A DNA stretch of 64,000 nucleotides from Zeugodacus cucurbitae (Eukaryota > Arthropoda > Insecta > Diptera > Tephritidae): positions 5,663,001 through 5,727,000 of the forward strand of contig NC_071668.1 of the NCBI RefSeq assembly GCF_028554725.1, read 5' to 3'. Positions 50,362-63,699 of the stretch are shown piece by piece. The notes beneath the pieces are model-generated. The model worked only from the letters and a program-made list of their open reading frames with translations, searched no databases and had not been told where the DNA came from. How positions within the stretch are numbered: the first letter of the stretch is position 1; every line of letters begins with the position of its first letter. A program made the position numbers and the translations under genes.

Positions 50362-50824
50362 ACTTTTACCAAAGTATTATATATTTTAGCGCATATTTAT
50401 TTATATAAATGTGTATTTAATTGCCGGCTTATATGTATATTATTTGTACGAAGAGAAAAAGTGCACCATATGGTAACATTCCTTCAATTGTATAAAAGCA
50501 TAAACGGTTGCCGGCTTTCGTTATAATTAGTAGTAAACATACAGTAATTTTTTTATATATATTCTATATTTTTGACGACTGATAATAGTCCAAAAGCGAT
50601 TTAATAATTATGTATTAAAACAATCATTTTGTTTATTTTTTATAACATTTTTTGTATCAGTGATCTAACTCATCAAGTTCCATCATCAAAAATTTGAATT
50701 TGTACCAACACTGGGAGAACATATGCCCTTTCTAATTGGCACTACCGAACGAAATCAGCTGTTTCAAAATATAAAAAAAGATTCACCTGTAGTTAACATA
50801 ACTTTAAGTAAGAGTTTTAATAAA
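50362..50824. promoter_or_regulatory. Probable bidirectional promoter region for Trm1 and mRpL58
   Basis: The start codons of two divergent genes lie 463 bp apart, leaving little room for separate upstream regions. I see no strong TATA box, as is usual for housekeeping genes. The transcription starts themselves cannot be placed by eye. Confidence 0.45.
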
Positions 50825-51691
50825 ATGAATAAAGTTTGTGGCAGTTTTATATCTATTCTGCGTTTTTCCAATGTTGAAAAAACGTACACAACATCAGTTA
50901 TTCTCGGACGCCAGCTTTCGTATAAAAGTGATTTGTCACTCGACAAGCTGTACCCCAATAGCCGACTAAAACTTTTTACACCTCCACCAGTAAATAACTT
51001 ATTTTATTTGTCTAAATTTATAACTAATATATATTAAAATTTGTAGCCCTCAAATACAGGTGATAAATTTTCTGGTTTTATACCCATTAATCAACTGGAA
51101 ATTACTTATAGTCGAAGTTCTGGTCCTGGCGGACAACACGTGAATTGCGTAAACACAAAGGTTGACTTGCGTTTCAAGTTAGCTAGCGCCGATTGGATCC
51201 CTGAGAAAACAAGGCAAAAGCTTTTGGAAGCCGTAAGTAAATATATTGCATTTTATAGAAATTATAGTGATTTGAACTGGAATTGTAACACCAGTGCATT
51301 TTATTCAGAATTATAACATATAATTTCGGTTTCATACGAATAATATATATTTTTTTCTTAACTGCAGCTACAAAATAAACTCACCAAAGATGGTTACTTC
51401 GTCATAAAAAGCGATTTAACACGGTCACAGCAAATGAATTTGGCTGATGCCTTGGAAAAGCTGCGCAATATAATACGTGAGTACGAAGTAGAGAAGTTAG
51501 CACCGACTGAGGAAACTTTAGAAAAGTTGCGTCGCAGGTAAGTCGAAAATAACAACCGAAAAATTATTCCATTCACAACTATTACTCTCTCTTTTAGACA
51601 AGAAAAGGCGGCACGTGAAAGACTATTTGTGAAGCGACAAAGATCATTAACCAAATCTTCTAGACAGGGCCCAAACATCACCGATATCTAG
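50825..51691 (+). CDS. mRpL58: Mitochondrial peptidyl-tRNA hydrolase ICT1 / ribosomal protein mL62 (MRPL58)
   Basis: Four exons (50825-50989, 51047-51232, 51368-51537, 51598-51691) encode about 204 residues, close to human ICT1 (206). The release-factor GGQ motif sits in RSSGPGGQHVNCVNTK (GGQ at about residues 83-85). Before it is SLDKLYPNS, also conserved in ICT1; the C-terminal tail is basic (RERLFVKRQRS), as needed to enter stalled ribosomes. The protein hydrolyses peptidyl-tRNA on stalled mitoribosomes and is part of the large subunit. The N terminus (MNKVCGSFISILRFSN) is a plausible mitochondrial presequence. An upstream in-frame ATG at 50723 would add 34 residues; the internal start is preferred by length. 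AATAAA lies at 51708-51713. Confidence 0.93.
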
Positions 51692-51907
51692 ATTATTTAT
51701 AGATTTGAATAAAGTCAGGCTACTTTTTGAAAGCAAATAAAACGGCCGGTTGTTAAGCATTTGTAACTTCTTTAAGTGGAAGAAAAAACAATACAAATAA
51801 ACAATATTATTAAATTACTATATATGCGTAGATGTGTATAAATATGGTTCATGAGATTGCATGAAAACTGTAATTGTTAACTAAATAATTTTTTTTTATC
51901 GAATCCT

Positions 51908-54609
51908 CTAAGCATCCATTTCGTCATAATTAATGGAAATCCTTATGGGATCCTCAGCGGGTGTTACGATAAATTTGCGTCGTTTACGTTCGTCCAATGT
52001 TGCTGTTGGAGTATTAGTCATCGAAGATTGTGTGGATGGATTAGCTGTAGAAGAGTCAGCCTCACCCACTGCATTCAAAACATTTATGCTAGGACAATTA
52101 GTCTGAGTGGGCATAGTTGCGCATCGTGGTAACTGTGAATAAATAATTTAATTAACTAAAATTGTAGCAATCAATATTGGGCATTTTATACTCACACTAG
52201 CTGCTAATATTTCATAGGTTTTTCCGTAATCGCTGGCAAGCGCTGTTGGATGACGATTCAAACTGCAACGGTTTCTATAAAAAAAAACATCGTTATATAG
52301 AAATTTATATTTAAGTACATGCTTACCTTCTATATTGAAGTGTTTGCTGTTGATTCATGGTGGAGTATAGACGTTCTATTTGATGCACCGTAGAATAGTT
52401 CTCCCTAATAACGTTCAACGCAGAGCGATCAAATAACTGTCTATTGCCAATGGGTGACCAAGTGTTTTGATAAGAAGCATCATCTAAACGGATTGTTCGT
52501 AATAGATCATAATCTATACCCAAAGTTTTTTGATCCTCTTGCGGAAGATTGGCAAATTCATCGATTAGCGCATTGGTGTCGATGCCATTCTTGGGAAGGC
52601 CTCGTGCGATTTTTATATCGTGTTTCCAAAATTCTCGATGATTTCTGGAAATTACGGGCGCAATTTCCTTAACTTTCAATACCAAAACGCCCATAATATA
52701 CACACAAATTATATTTGAAATGGTTACGAGCATACTAATGGCACCTAATGTTACCAACTCAGTCGCTTGGTTTTTAGAAAATGAATGTGACTTTACAACA
52801 ATGTTAAATCGTGATTCGTCCGTTTCGAAAAGTGTGTACATTAGTGCTAAAGCCCAGAGGACGCCCTGGCAAAATTAATTTAGAAAAATATATCCCAACA
52901 GCTACATTAATATATGCACATATGACCAACTTACCGCATTAATGGCCGGTGGTAGGAGTGATGCCGATATTGCCACACCCACTAATGAGCCAATATTACC
53001 GCCTAAAATTGCGACAGCTGCTGCAGCACCCGAAGGTATTGCTGTAAATAAACCGACCAGCAAAGAATGTAATTCACTGCGTGACAACATCTCAGCCGTT
53101 AGGCCTTCGCCATTGCCATAACGCTCATCGATGGAGCAGATCACCAGACCAAAAATGAAACCCACAATTGTAGCTATCAATATACCGATCAACTCATTTC
53201 TTAAACCCAATGTACGCAGCGTAGGATCTTTGATAGCGGTACCGAAAATAGCTGCTATAATGGGACCCATCAAAGGTGATACAAGCATACTGGCTGCAAG
53301 AAAAATCGTGCTGTTTTCGGCTAAACCGATTGCTGCCAAAATACTACATTTAGGAGTTGAGGAAATTACATAATCGTTTCGTTGGTAGAAAAACTACAAA
53401 AACCCAACTCACGTGGCAGATATTAACAATATGATGAAATCGAAAGTAATAGCGGCATCTTGTCTTACATCACGCACAATTTGCGCCACATTCAAACGAC
53501 TTCGTACCGAGTTCATGAAACGATTCCAAACGCTTTGTTTTTGCTCGTTGAAGTTGCTTTAAAGTGTAAGGTTAACATGATTATCATTTGATTCTTGGAA
53601 ATATTAACTACCATAAAAAGAACGTTACTTACACATCGTCATTCTCTTGCGCAAAATCGGATTCGGCCTCACGTCGAAATGTCTTTGAGACCAAGCAATT
53701 CATTACAGATACGGTGGATCCCACACGATCTCCGATACCCCACTCGTGAAGTTTGTCCAGTAAATTCTCGTAGTTCTCATTAAACTCAACTGTAAATATT
53801 ATCTTATAACAAAGATACGGATTACTTCAATACAACTCGGATTATTTGTTCCAAAACTATAATATAATTATTATTTTTCAATATACACCAACCTGATGCA
53901 TACGTCCATCAGTGTCTTTCGTCCAAACTGCATTGAATATTTGAGATCTTCTTAAAATTTCACGTAATACCGTCTCCATGCAAGAGTCACTTGGTATATT
54001 TAGTTGGGATGAGTCTCTTTTCCTTTTGCGGCTCGACGATGAGAGAATATCACGTAAACCTTCCCAAGATTTTCGTATAAATGGCGGACCATCCTATGCA
54101 ATGCAAAAAAACAACGTTTTTCATTACAATATTTAGTATGACACCGGCTTACTCACCACATCAATGTCTTTCGCACTGTCCGAAGCGCTGCCCGTGCTAC
54201 TATCCCGGAAGATGGAATTCTTAAGTAAATGTCCAGCATCGCCAAATAAGAATTTATTCGCTTCAGACTTTCGTCGCTTCGGAAAAGTGCTGTATTGCTG
54301 TTGATCCAGAGTTTGTGGAGTCAGTGGGTTTTCCATTTTAGCGCCCAGGCTAACAACATCGATTTCATTAGCATTTGAAGACAATTGATCGGTAAGATTA
54401 ATGGTAACAGCAGCAGCGGTGGTAGTCGTAGCATTGGATAAATTCGATAATGTTGCAGTTGTTGTTGCTGTTGTGATAGGTGTGGAGATCAGTTTCTCAT
54501 CTCGTGTATAGGTAGCGCCGATATCGGTTTTCTTTTTGCGAAATTCACTCTGCAGCAGCAACTCCTCCGTCTCTGTCGGTATGGTAATTATGAATAATAC
54601 GACGGCCAT
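51908..54609 (-). CDS. DUF389-domain multi-pass membrane protein
   Basis: Eight exons (54157-54609, 53889-54093, 53633-53789, 53413-53556, 52935-53343, 52327-52865, 52196-52274, 51908-52132) join in frame into about 736 residues. The core (about 295-520) has several membrane segments with the DUF389 hallmarks: GLAENSTIFLAASMLVSPLM with GPIIAAIFG, then GNIGSLVGVAISASLLPPAI and a last segment at about 493-520. DUF389 is mainly known from bacteria and some eukaryotes; its function is not established. N-terminal to the core are MAVVLFIITIP, a Thr/Ala/Asn-rich low-complexity tract, a basic KSWEGLRDILSSSSRKRKRD stretch and a small alpha/beta-looking segment around GDRVGSTVSV. The C-terminal 200 residues are hydrophilic. 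The exon 2 donor was moved four bases downstream (GTGTAT) to keep frame with exon 3. The start is the ATG at 54609 (CAAATCAAATGG). It converges with mRpL58. Confidence 0.85.
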
Positions 54610-57600
54610 TTGATTTGAATAATATTTATACAATATATTTGAAAAGAAAACAAAAATTCAATACAATATTTTTCAATAGTATTGTGTTTATTTTATTTTA
54701 TCTTTTTTATTTTAGAGACAATTTAATAAATTCACTTCACAACACAATGACAACAATAACTATTTACTAAACAGTCCATAGTAGTCATAGCTGAAAGGGA
54801 ATTCGCAATAACGGTATTCTATGAGCAATAATGTGGGGAGTTAGTAGCAAATATATTTTCAGTGGTACTCAACTAAATATATCGCTATATTATTTATAAA
54901 CAAGAAAAAAATTATATATAATTGCTGAAACTGTTACTTCATGTACTGGCAGTTTAAATTCAATATATCAAAAACCGGTTTACTCTTCCGCTTCACTAAC
55001 GATTTTTCGCGGCAGCTTTTTGCAGCCACCGCCAAAGCTTTTATGTCTTTATGCAGCATTTAAATGTCAAAAATCGTGGTTGCTGCTGTCTATTGTGCCT
55101 AGACCGAGGTGGTCCAAGAAAATTTTCAGCCAGTACATAAAAATTCAGTCATCGTTCGAGTCGTCTAAAGAAATGGCAGCCAATCAATTCTACGAAAACA
55201 GATTTACAAATTTTCATAAAAACCATATAAAACTATTTGCTGTTTATATGAAAACAGCAAATTTAATGCAAAATTCCAACGTGCTCAAGCGATCGCTTTA
55301 AACGTGTACAAATTGTTACAATTAATTAAACCAAAACCAAATGAAGTTGTAGAATAATTATTATATACATGTATGTGTGTATGTATGTATAATTTCGGAG
55401 CGGCTTAGTAGAGGAGAAGCATTGAATTTTCATGGAAATTTTTGTCTATGAGACTTTTTAAGTTCAAACAAACAAAAGAAAGTGCAGAGCAGCCAGTTTG
55501 TATATACGAAAATAAAATGCATTATAATTTGCTGGAGCAAAACGTAATTGGAAGTTGTAGCTGCAACATGTAATGTACGTAAAGAAAATCTATCCTAAAA
55601 GTATACTACACTTTTATGAGGTATTCACATGTTTTATTGGTCGTACATATGTTAATGGCCGGAGGTTGGCTGCAGGATAACCAAATGTGTGTGTGAGACG
55701 GACGCGGGTGTGTGTGTGCGTGTGGTTGTACTTGCGGTAGACGTTGTACCAAGTGGTTATATAATGTTTCAATAGAAAAGCTATTTTACTACCCATTAGT
55801 GATTATGCGAATGACTGTGTATGAAAGCGTGTGCAGTATTACAAAATACACACACACACACACACACACATTAGCATGCGACTGTTGAAGTGTGCGAAGA
55901 AGCGACAGAGATTGCTTGACGTAAACTTAATTTCATATTTAAATGCTTCAACTGGGCTTTAACGCAGCCAGCACAAATCATATACACCCACATTTTTGTG
56001 CACACAACGACTTGCATACATATGTACATGAATATATATGTATTTTGCACAAGTGAAAAGGTCCAACGAATTTCGTGGGTTCGGCAAGTAACCAAACACC
56101 TTTTTATTGTTGCCGCAGCAGCAATCACTTTCAAGCATGTGTATGCCGTTACTTTGCAGTCATATATACATATGCATGGCTGTCAATTGTAAACACCGTA
56201 CGCGCAGGACTCTTTAACTGTCACTTGACATTTCGGTTTCATAGTCGCGAGCTTTTTGTGCAGCTGTCAAATTTAAAAAAATCAGATGTTTTGCCTGCAA
56301 AGATGCCGAGCCGGGCACTCTGTCTTGTTGGAGCATCAAATTGTATTCAGTGCGGTTTTCGAGAGAGTGCTCATTGTTATCACTCTCGCATAGGAGCTGT
56401 GCGTACAAATACTAAACTCGCAGCACTCTTGCCTTAACTGCTGTTGCTGTTACATCCTATCCTAACAAAAATATTGTTATGTAGCGAAAAAAATGTTCGA
56501 ATATTTTTTAGTATTAAAACAGATCTCAACTGGCAATTGTCTTTTGTGTATGTGAAAAATGTTGGTTATTAGTTTAAATCAAATAGTTGCTGTTGTCATT
56601 CATTGAGTATAGTTTGGAATCAAATAATCTGAAACAAATAAAAATATTAAAATTTTTTTTTAATTTGTTACTGAGAACTTAATTTTAACGGAAGCGATAT
56701 AACAGTGTTGTCTTTGCGTCTGTCAATTAAACCCACCAATTGACAATAATCCGCAAATTCTGCTAACAAATTTACAAAAAAAAAAAACCTCCTTACGCAA
56801 CTATAATTCAATTCTACAGTAAGTGTGCAGTGTTAAATATTGGCAATATTGTACATACATATGTACATATGCACGTGTGTAGAAGCGTGTTTGCATTTTC
56901 GATACACAAGCGGGGTCTTGTACATACATACATACGTGTGGCGTACGGATGTGCAACCGGTTGGCAGACTGTGCAAAAATTCAAGTACAAGGATATTCGC
57001 TTTGAAGGTTTCTTTTCGCCTTCAACAGCCAAACAGTAGCAGTCGCTGGCTATTGGCCGTTTGCATTCACACCAATTTGAAGGATGTGACGACGCTGAGC
57101 GTCAAAGCGTTTCGTTATGCAATTGCTTACGTATTTTTATGCACAGTAGCGACCTTTTCCACTTGCGTGCATAATCAATGGTAATGCAATGTTCATATAC
57201 ATACATACATATGTACATATTTATGCATGCATGCCGGTAATTGTACACTGCCATACGCCCCCTTTTGAACAACACACACACAAAAATCGCATTTAAATAT
57301 GCCTTAATAACAACAAAATAATTAAATCAATACGGGAAACTGTATTATGATGCTTGAGCTAGTGGCTGGCACCTGCAAAAGGAATAAAACATTAAATAGT
57401 CCTTAGATTGCCAAAAAAGTTGTTTAGCATTTCTCTTGGCTATTTGTATTTGATTATAGAAGTCAGTTGCATATTTACAGATTTTGTTTCAACGCTCTTT
57501 AAAGCGACGGACTGCTTCCTGTTGATGCCCGAAATCATGTTCATTGCTGTTGCTAGTATTGAAGAATACATTTTCACTCAAAGTAACTCGCCGTCTTGTT

Positions 57601-57700
57601 TAACAGCCGATTACATTTATTTGCATAAATTAAGATTCTTTACATTCAATTAATAATTTCAACCGTACAGAATTCGTCAAAACACTTTGCGACTAATATT
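54610..57700. other. Intergenic DNA upstream of the DUF389 gene
   Basis: No gene recognised. A (CA)n run occurs at about 55849-55872 and GT/GTGT-rich tracts at 55680-55730. Several ORFs of 60-120 codons overlap on both strands and have no domain-like composition. Confidence 0.5.
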
Positions 57701-57724
57701 TAAATTTTATTTGAAAAATGACAT

Positions 57725-57809
57725 TTAGCAAAGATTAAATAGATACTAACGTGGTGAATTTTCAAAAACGCTTAGCAAAGATCAAACAGTAACTAGCGTG
57801 GTGAATTTG
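57725..57809. repeat. Short imperfect tandem duplication
   Basis: TTAGCAAAGATTAAATAGATACTAACGTGG-type sequence starting at 57725 recurs from 57772 with few changes, each copy ending GTGGTGAATTT. The period is 47 bases. The function is unknown. Confidence 0.65.
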
Positions 57810-60800
57810 CAACGACCATGCTGCCATATGGAAAGAATAGCACAAATTTCTATTAAGTCATTTATATTCATTTCCTACGTTATGTTAGTGATTGTAAAGT
57901 TTTAATACTTTTTAAATATTGTTAAAAACAAAAATTATTATTTTTTCTTAAATAATTAGTCGAATTCATTAATTTCATAAAATTGGGGGAATATTGAAAA
58001 TCTCAAAGTGGTAGTACAACACTGTACACACATACACAACGATGCATTTCAAAAAGGGAAAACTCAATCTACAATTGTATACAATAGCACTGTCACTTGG
58101 CTGGCTCGATTGTAAACGCGCAAAGCAAAGCAGAATCGGAATTTTGTTGAGTTGACGTTTTTAGTGCATTCTCGCTTTATTATAAGATTCATTTTGCTTG
58201 TTCCAGTGAAGCGGTCGCGTTGTTATTTCGTGTATATTTAGTGGCAATTTTTGTAATATAAGAAATTTCTTAATTTATAACTATAAGCGCGTACCTGTAC
58301 CGTGTGCAAATCGTTTCCAAAACAAAGTGTAAATAAGAATGTACATTTGTGTATAGAAAATATATAAAAATACATAAGAGTGCGGTGAAGAGCAGATGGC
58401 ATTTTGTTAGTGTATTTCTGCTTGCCCAGACGCGCGCATTTCGGCGCTTCGCTGGCAATGTGATCAAATGCATTTCTTTTAACATACTGAATTGTTAATA
58501 GATATTTAAATGCTTGTAAAATGCGAACAAGTGTTTAAGAATTGTGTGGAATTGATTTAACGTGAAAAATAGCTGACCTTCTGAATTATTGCTGCACTAC
58601 TAACAGCATAGTTATCAGTAAATTCCAAGAAGGCATGTGAAAAGGTAATTGTTTTAGTTTTAAATAAGAACGGAAAGGGAAGCCACGGAACAGCTGTACC
58701 GAACTTAAGCTGTGATTGACAGTAACTTATTGTAGGCAGTGCTGTAGTGTTGTTATGCCTATCAGCTGTTTTGATGAATAGCCGGTGTGGACTTACGAAG
58801 GAAGAGAATGCTTCTTTGAAAAATTGTCATCATAAATTAATAAAATAAATATGCTTATAAGCAACATAAATAGATACAAAGCGAGACAACTTGACACAAT
58901 TTAATTTTGAAACAAACTTGCTCAAGTGTTGTGTTATACTTATAATATTTTAGCTCTATAGCGTGCTTACATTCCTATACATGTAGCTACTAAAATTTGT
59001 TACATACAGCTGACTTTGTAGCTCGATTGTTCCCTTTGTTTTATTCCTCGCGTACCTACCTCCTGTTGAACAGCTAGACATCCTTCCATTGTTGTCTGTT
59101 TCTACATAGTGCTTAGGGAGATAGGCACATGCTATGCTTATTGTTTCGTGTAGTGGGCATACACATACACATGTACACATATGTTTAATATGCGCTTCAC
59201 TAATTTGGCATATTTTATGTTACGAAATTATGTAAATCTTAGCAGCCAGTTTAAAAACAACATTTGACAGGAGTCAAAAACATTTCAAAATGCATTATCA
59301 TAATACGTAGTTAAACTGTATGCTTCGAGTTTCTATAATTAAATACATACTACAAATATACATATGCATGTGTATATAACCTGAAATTTATATATTAATT
59401 CACATAACATCGGAAATATTAAAAATCTTTTATAAATCAGCCAAATAATTTTTTGGAAAATTAAACAACTGTTCGTTAATAGCGAAGTATTTATAAATAT
59501 TCAATCGTTTCTTAATAATTATTTAAATAATTTTAAATTTTATTAATAAATAATAATAATTAAAAATGTTTACGGGTCTTATGTTTATTTAATATAATTT
59601 CACTGGCTAATATTAATCACATGGCTTCACGAATATATGAATGAAACAATATATAAATATTTATGCAAATATACAGATCACATGCACATATTTACATAAA
59701 TAGATTTGATAAAGCACCAGCAAGTTATTTTTAATAATCATTGTGAAAGATTATTGTACAAATCTCAATGTGTATATGCAAAGCAGACATAAATAACTTT
59801 TAAACAAACTATACTTATCTCATATGAAATAGTGTATATGAATGTTTGAATACGCAAGATGCTTAATGCACTGACTCATGTTTTAAATAACTTTATACAA
59901 AAGTAAATATGAACAAGCGTCTGTCTTAAAGAGATTTATGTTAATACTACTATATGCTTTAGTAATTTTCCATTCGTTGTTAAAAATTATTATTTATAAT
60001 GTTTTTTGGAAAAATAATTAATTTTTAGTATAAAAAATACATTTGCGTATTTCAAATTTGATTATATGTAGATATACTACACAGAATATGATAACTCGTC
60101 AAGTGTTTGTGTTGCATTGTGTTATCGTTATCAACACTTTTGTAATTATGCAATGTGATTGTACATTTGTATAAAGTTCTGTAAAAAGGTAGTCATGTTT
60201 GTATGTATACATACATATATTGTTATATTCAAACGTAATGTAATTTTTCGAAAGGCCAACTCACAATTGCTTTTATCAATATATAAATACATATGTATTT
60301 ATATGTATATACGTATTGTATATAATATCTAAGAGTAATAAGCTAACGTTGTTTATAAAATTTACTGCCCTGCATTATTGCTACTACATACAGGTGAATG
60401 CAATGTACTTTCATTAAGTTTGATTGATGACATTTAGGCCTTAATTTGATTTTTTTTACAAAATATATAATTTACGTTTATATAAATATTTATATATTAT
60501 ATTAACTAATAATTAGGCATATATGTACACAAATATTCATATATTTTCTACTATATAAGTGAGTATGCATAAAAAAATGTCGTTTTGCGGTAAAAAAAAC
60601 TATTTCCAAACAACTTCAATTCTTGGTTAGCCAGCAGATAACGGATAGATATCCTATATAAAAATGTATGTACATATGTATGTATATAAAAATAAAATAA
60701 TATGTCCACGCGGTTTCACATGTGGGTTAATTTTTTTTTCATTTTTTAGCATTATAGTCGGCACACACTCATATCAACACATTGCACGTGCTGTTAAGAA

Positions 60801-60823
60801 GAAGCAAGCTGAATAAATTAAAT
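57810..60823. other. A/T-rich intergenic DNA, possible upstream non-coding exon
   Basis: There is no coding gene. TATAAG at 58181, a weak initiator near 58205 and a GAAAAG/GTAATT donor at 58644 could define an untranslated first exon of a plus-strand gene lying right of the window. The TATA-to-start spacing (24) is shorter than normal, so this is weak. Many ACATATGTA-type tracts are present. Confidence 0.3.
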
Positions 60824-61330
60824 TACAGTGGAACTTCTATAACTCGAATCACCATCAGCCACAAAAAAACTTCGAGTTATAGAAATGTTCATTAAAACAC
60901 AAATTTTTCAAAAAGCTGTAAAATATAGATTTATACACAGTTTTAGTTATTTACTTCGCAACAAGTTGTATTTAAATACATTAAAACATGCAACATTCTT
61001 GACGTCTATATCTCATGCCTTTGTTACACGATTTAGGGAATCTATAAGTATAAAATCATATTTTTTGTTTGCCTGCATACGATATAGAAAGATTCTTTTA
61101 AAATTCTGCGTCGATAGTAAAATTTTAAATTTTGTATAATGTCCTGGTCGAAAAGTTCGATTTATGGAAGGAAATTTGTATGAAATTTGACTTCTATTGC
61201 CACTTCAAGAGTTCGAGTTATGGAGAACTTCGAGTTATAGAAATTCGAGGTAGGGAAGGAAATTTGTATGATTTTGGCTTCTAAACGCTATTGCTTATTC
61301 AAGTGTTCTAGTTATGGAAGTTCCACTATA
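60824..61330. mobile_element. Long MITE copy E (TA-flanked GGAACTTC family)
   Basis: It starts TACAGTGGAACTTCTATAAC and ends GGAAGTTCCACTATA, 507 bp. The middle is shared with copy C (CTTTGTTACACGATTTAGGG, GTCCTGGTCGAAAAGTTCGA). The 84-codon ORF inside is not conserved in frame in the other copies. Confidence 0.85.
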
Positions 61331-61555
61331 TTTCGTTTCAGTTTAGTAAAATTTGTATTTTACATTACTACATTACTCGTATGTAGTAAATATGTATATA
61401 TACATACAAATGAATATTAACATATTATTTATTACAGTTTGTTACTATCGCTTGACTTGAACTTATTTCAAGGCCAAAATGGTACTTTTAGTTTTATTGT
61501 TCTTATTTTGAGATTTATGAGGAGAAAATGTATTCTAGCGGTTCGAAATTGCATG

Positions 61556-61745
61556 GTATTAAAAATAATAACAAAAATAAAAAAATATATATATAAAAAA
61601 AGTAATAATAATAATAATAAATAATAAAAATAAAAAAATAATAAAAATAAATAAAATAATAACAATAAAAATATAATAAAAATATAAACAAAAAATTAAA
61701 TAAAGTAATAAAAAAATAAAAGAAAATAATAAAAATAAAAAAATC
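61556..61745. repeat. (AAT)n/(AAAAT)n microsatellite block
   Basis: About 190 bases are built almost entirely of AATAAT, AAAAATAAA and related units on the plus strand. The long minus-strand ORFs here are homopolymer-like Phe/Leu/Tyr/Ile runs and are not genes. Confidence 0.9.
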
Positions 61746-63234
61746 CCAAAATTTGTAGTTACAGCTAACACTAGTGAGATATACTCGATCCAAATAATAT
61801 ATAAGCTATCCAAACTATACCAAGCTTGAAGCAAATTTCAAAATTAAATTTCTCAAACAGATATTAACAAAAATAATAAATATTTCTATATACAAAATAT
61901 ATTATACTATTATCCAAAAGAAATTATTTGCATGAAGCATTTAATGGCATTTTGCCAATATAGTATGTGTCTGTATTAGTGCCAGCTGATAAATTAGATA
62001 AATAAAAGATGCAATCATTTAAATTTTATTTTCAATAAACTGCTGGGCATTGTTTATTTTTCTTGCATATTTCAAAATCAATAAAAATACTACAAACACT
62101 CATACCCTTTCATAAGTATGTGTAGTTGAAAGCAAATTGCAAATAGCCGAAAAATTCAGCACATACACATCCTAATATGTAACTGTTGCCAAGTTCAATG
62201 TCGTAAACAGATTTGGCTGAATAACTGCATATACAGTTTTCAAGAACCGTCAAAGTGTAATGACTGCAATCATATGTATATTGAAATATGCACCCAGTGG
62301 CTGGTAAACTTGCGTAATGCTTTTTCCATTTACGTCAATGTTTGTTTGGATAGATATACCAGCATATATTATATTTTTTCAGAATTATATAAGTTCTATG
62401 GAAAGATATTTTTAATAGAAAAGTCAAGTCAAGTACTTGTACGAGTATATACAAGAAATAGTTCCATTAGCAGCTTGAGAAAAAAATTATAAAATTCAGT
62501 TAAATTGTATACCAATTTCACAGATCGTAGACATTCCGATTTATATTTTAGTCAATTATGATATTATAAAAGTTGCATATGTAAATATACTTGACAATCT
62601 AATGTAAAACTGAATGTCTTAAATCTTTTGGAATATCTGTACTATTTGAACTAGTTTCATGTTTTGACACAAATCGAAATTGCATCATAAACCACTGTAT
62701 ATGCACCTTAATACAACGGTTTGAATTTATATATAATTTTTTATCTTCTAAGCCATCTTATACTGCTAAAAGAACAAAGGCTTACCGGCGATGCAGCAAA
62801 ACCTTGGTGCTACACGTCGTATACGTTATTAAAAATCCACACTTTTCCACCAGCGCATATCCAATGCCTATTAATACACACACTCGTGCAAACAAGTATG
62901 CTGTTGACAATTGCTGTCAATTAAAATCGAATAGCCAAGCAGTGATTGGTAGTGTGCGGTCATAGTCAAACAAACTGGCTCACGCCAACAATTACCACTT
63001 GAAGCACAGCAACCCTCACACCCTGATTACATATAGTGTGCTATCATTTATAATTTTAATGAACATTACAGCTGGTTGTTAGTGCATGGAAGCGAGGCTT
63101 GTAGAGCATATTGAAAGTGGATTTCAAACTATAAAACTGAAATAATCTAAGGTGTATATGAATGAAGAAAAAAATTAAATTAAATTTACAAGAACTAAGG
63201 AGTCCTTATGTTCCAACTAGGAATTAGAAATATA
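61746..63234. other. Intergenic A/T-rich DNA
   Basis: No supported gene or repeat. A patch at about 62760-63060 is more GC-balanced, with CACACACTCGTGC and several ATG-rich short ORFs, but no protein is recognised. Confidence 0.5.
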
Positions 63235-63699
63235 TACAGTGGAACTTCAATAACTCAAACTTCTATAAGTCGAAGATCTCCATAACTCGAACTTTTGAAT
63301 TGGCAATAGAAGGCAAATTTCATACAAATTTCCTTCCATAAATCGAACTTTTCGACCAGAGCGTAATACAAAATTTGAAATTTTACTATGAAGGAACAAT
63401 TTTAAAGGAGTCCCTATATTCGTATTGAGGCGACCAAAAAATATGATATTACACTTATAAATTTCATAAATCGTGTAACAAAGGCATGAGATACAGACGT
63501 CAAGAGCCAAACAATAGCAAAAAGCAACAAACAAAATTACAGAATACACGTTTTAATGTATTTATTTAAAACTTTTTGCGAAGTAAATAACTAAAACTGT
63601 GGGTAAATCTATATTTTATACATTTTTAAAAAATGTATGTTTTAATAAAAATTGCTATAACTCGAAGTCTCTCTATCGAGTTAGAGAAGTTCCACTGTA
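63235..63699. mobile_element. Long MITE copy F, inverted relative to C and E
   Basis: TACAGTGGAACTTCAATAAC at the left and AGAGAAGTTCCACTGTA at the right bound a 465 bp copy. Its middle is the reverse complement of that in copies C and E. The 100-codon minus-strand ORF is within the element and unlike any transposase I know. Confidence 0.85.

Noticed and set aside
61515..61834. Minus-strand ORFs of 90 codons rich in Phe, Leu, Tyr and Ile
   Set aside because: Produced by the AAT/AAAAT microsatellite.
63247..63549. 100-codon minus-strand ORF with hydrophobic start
   Set aside because: Lies inside MITE copy F; the frame is not kept in the related copies C and E.
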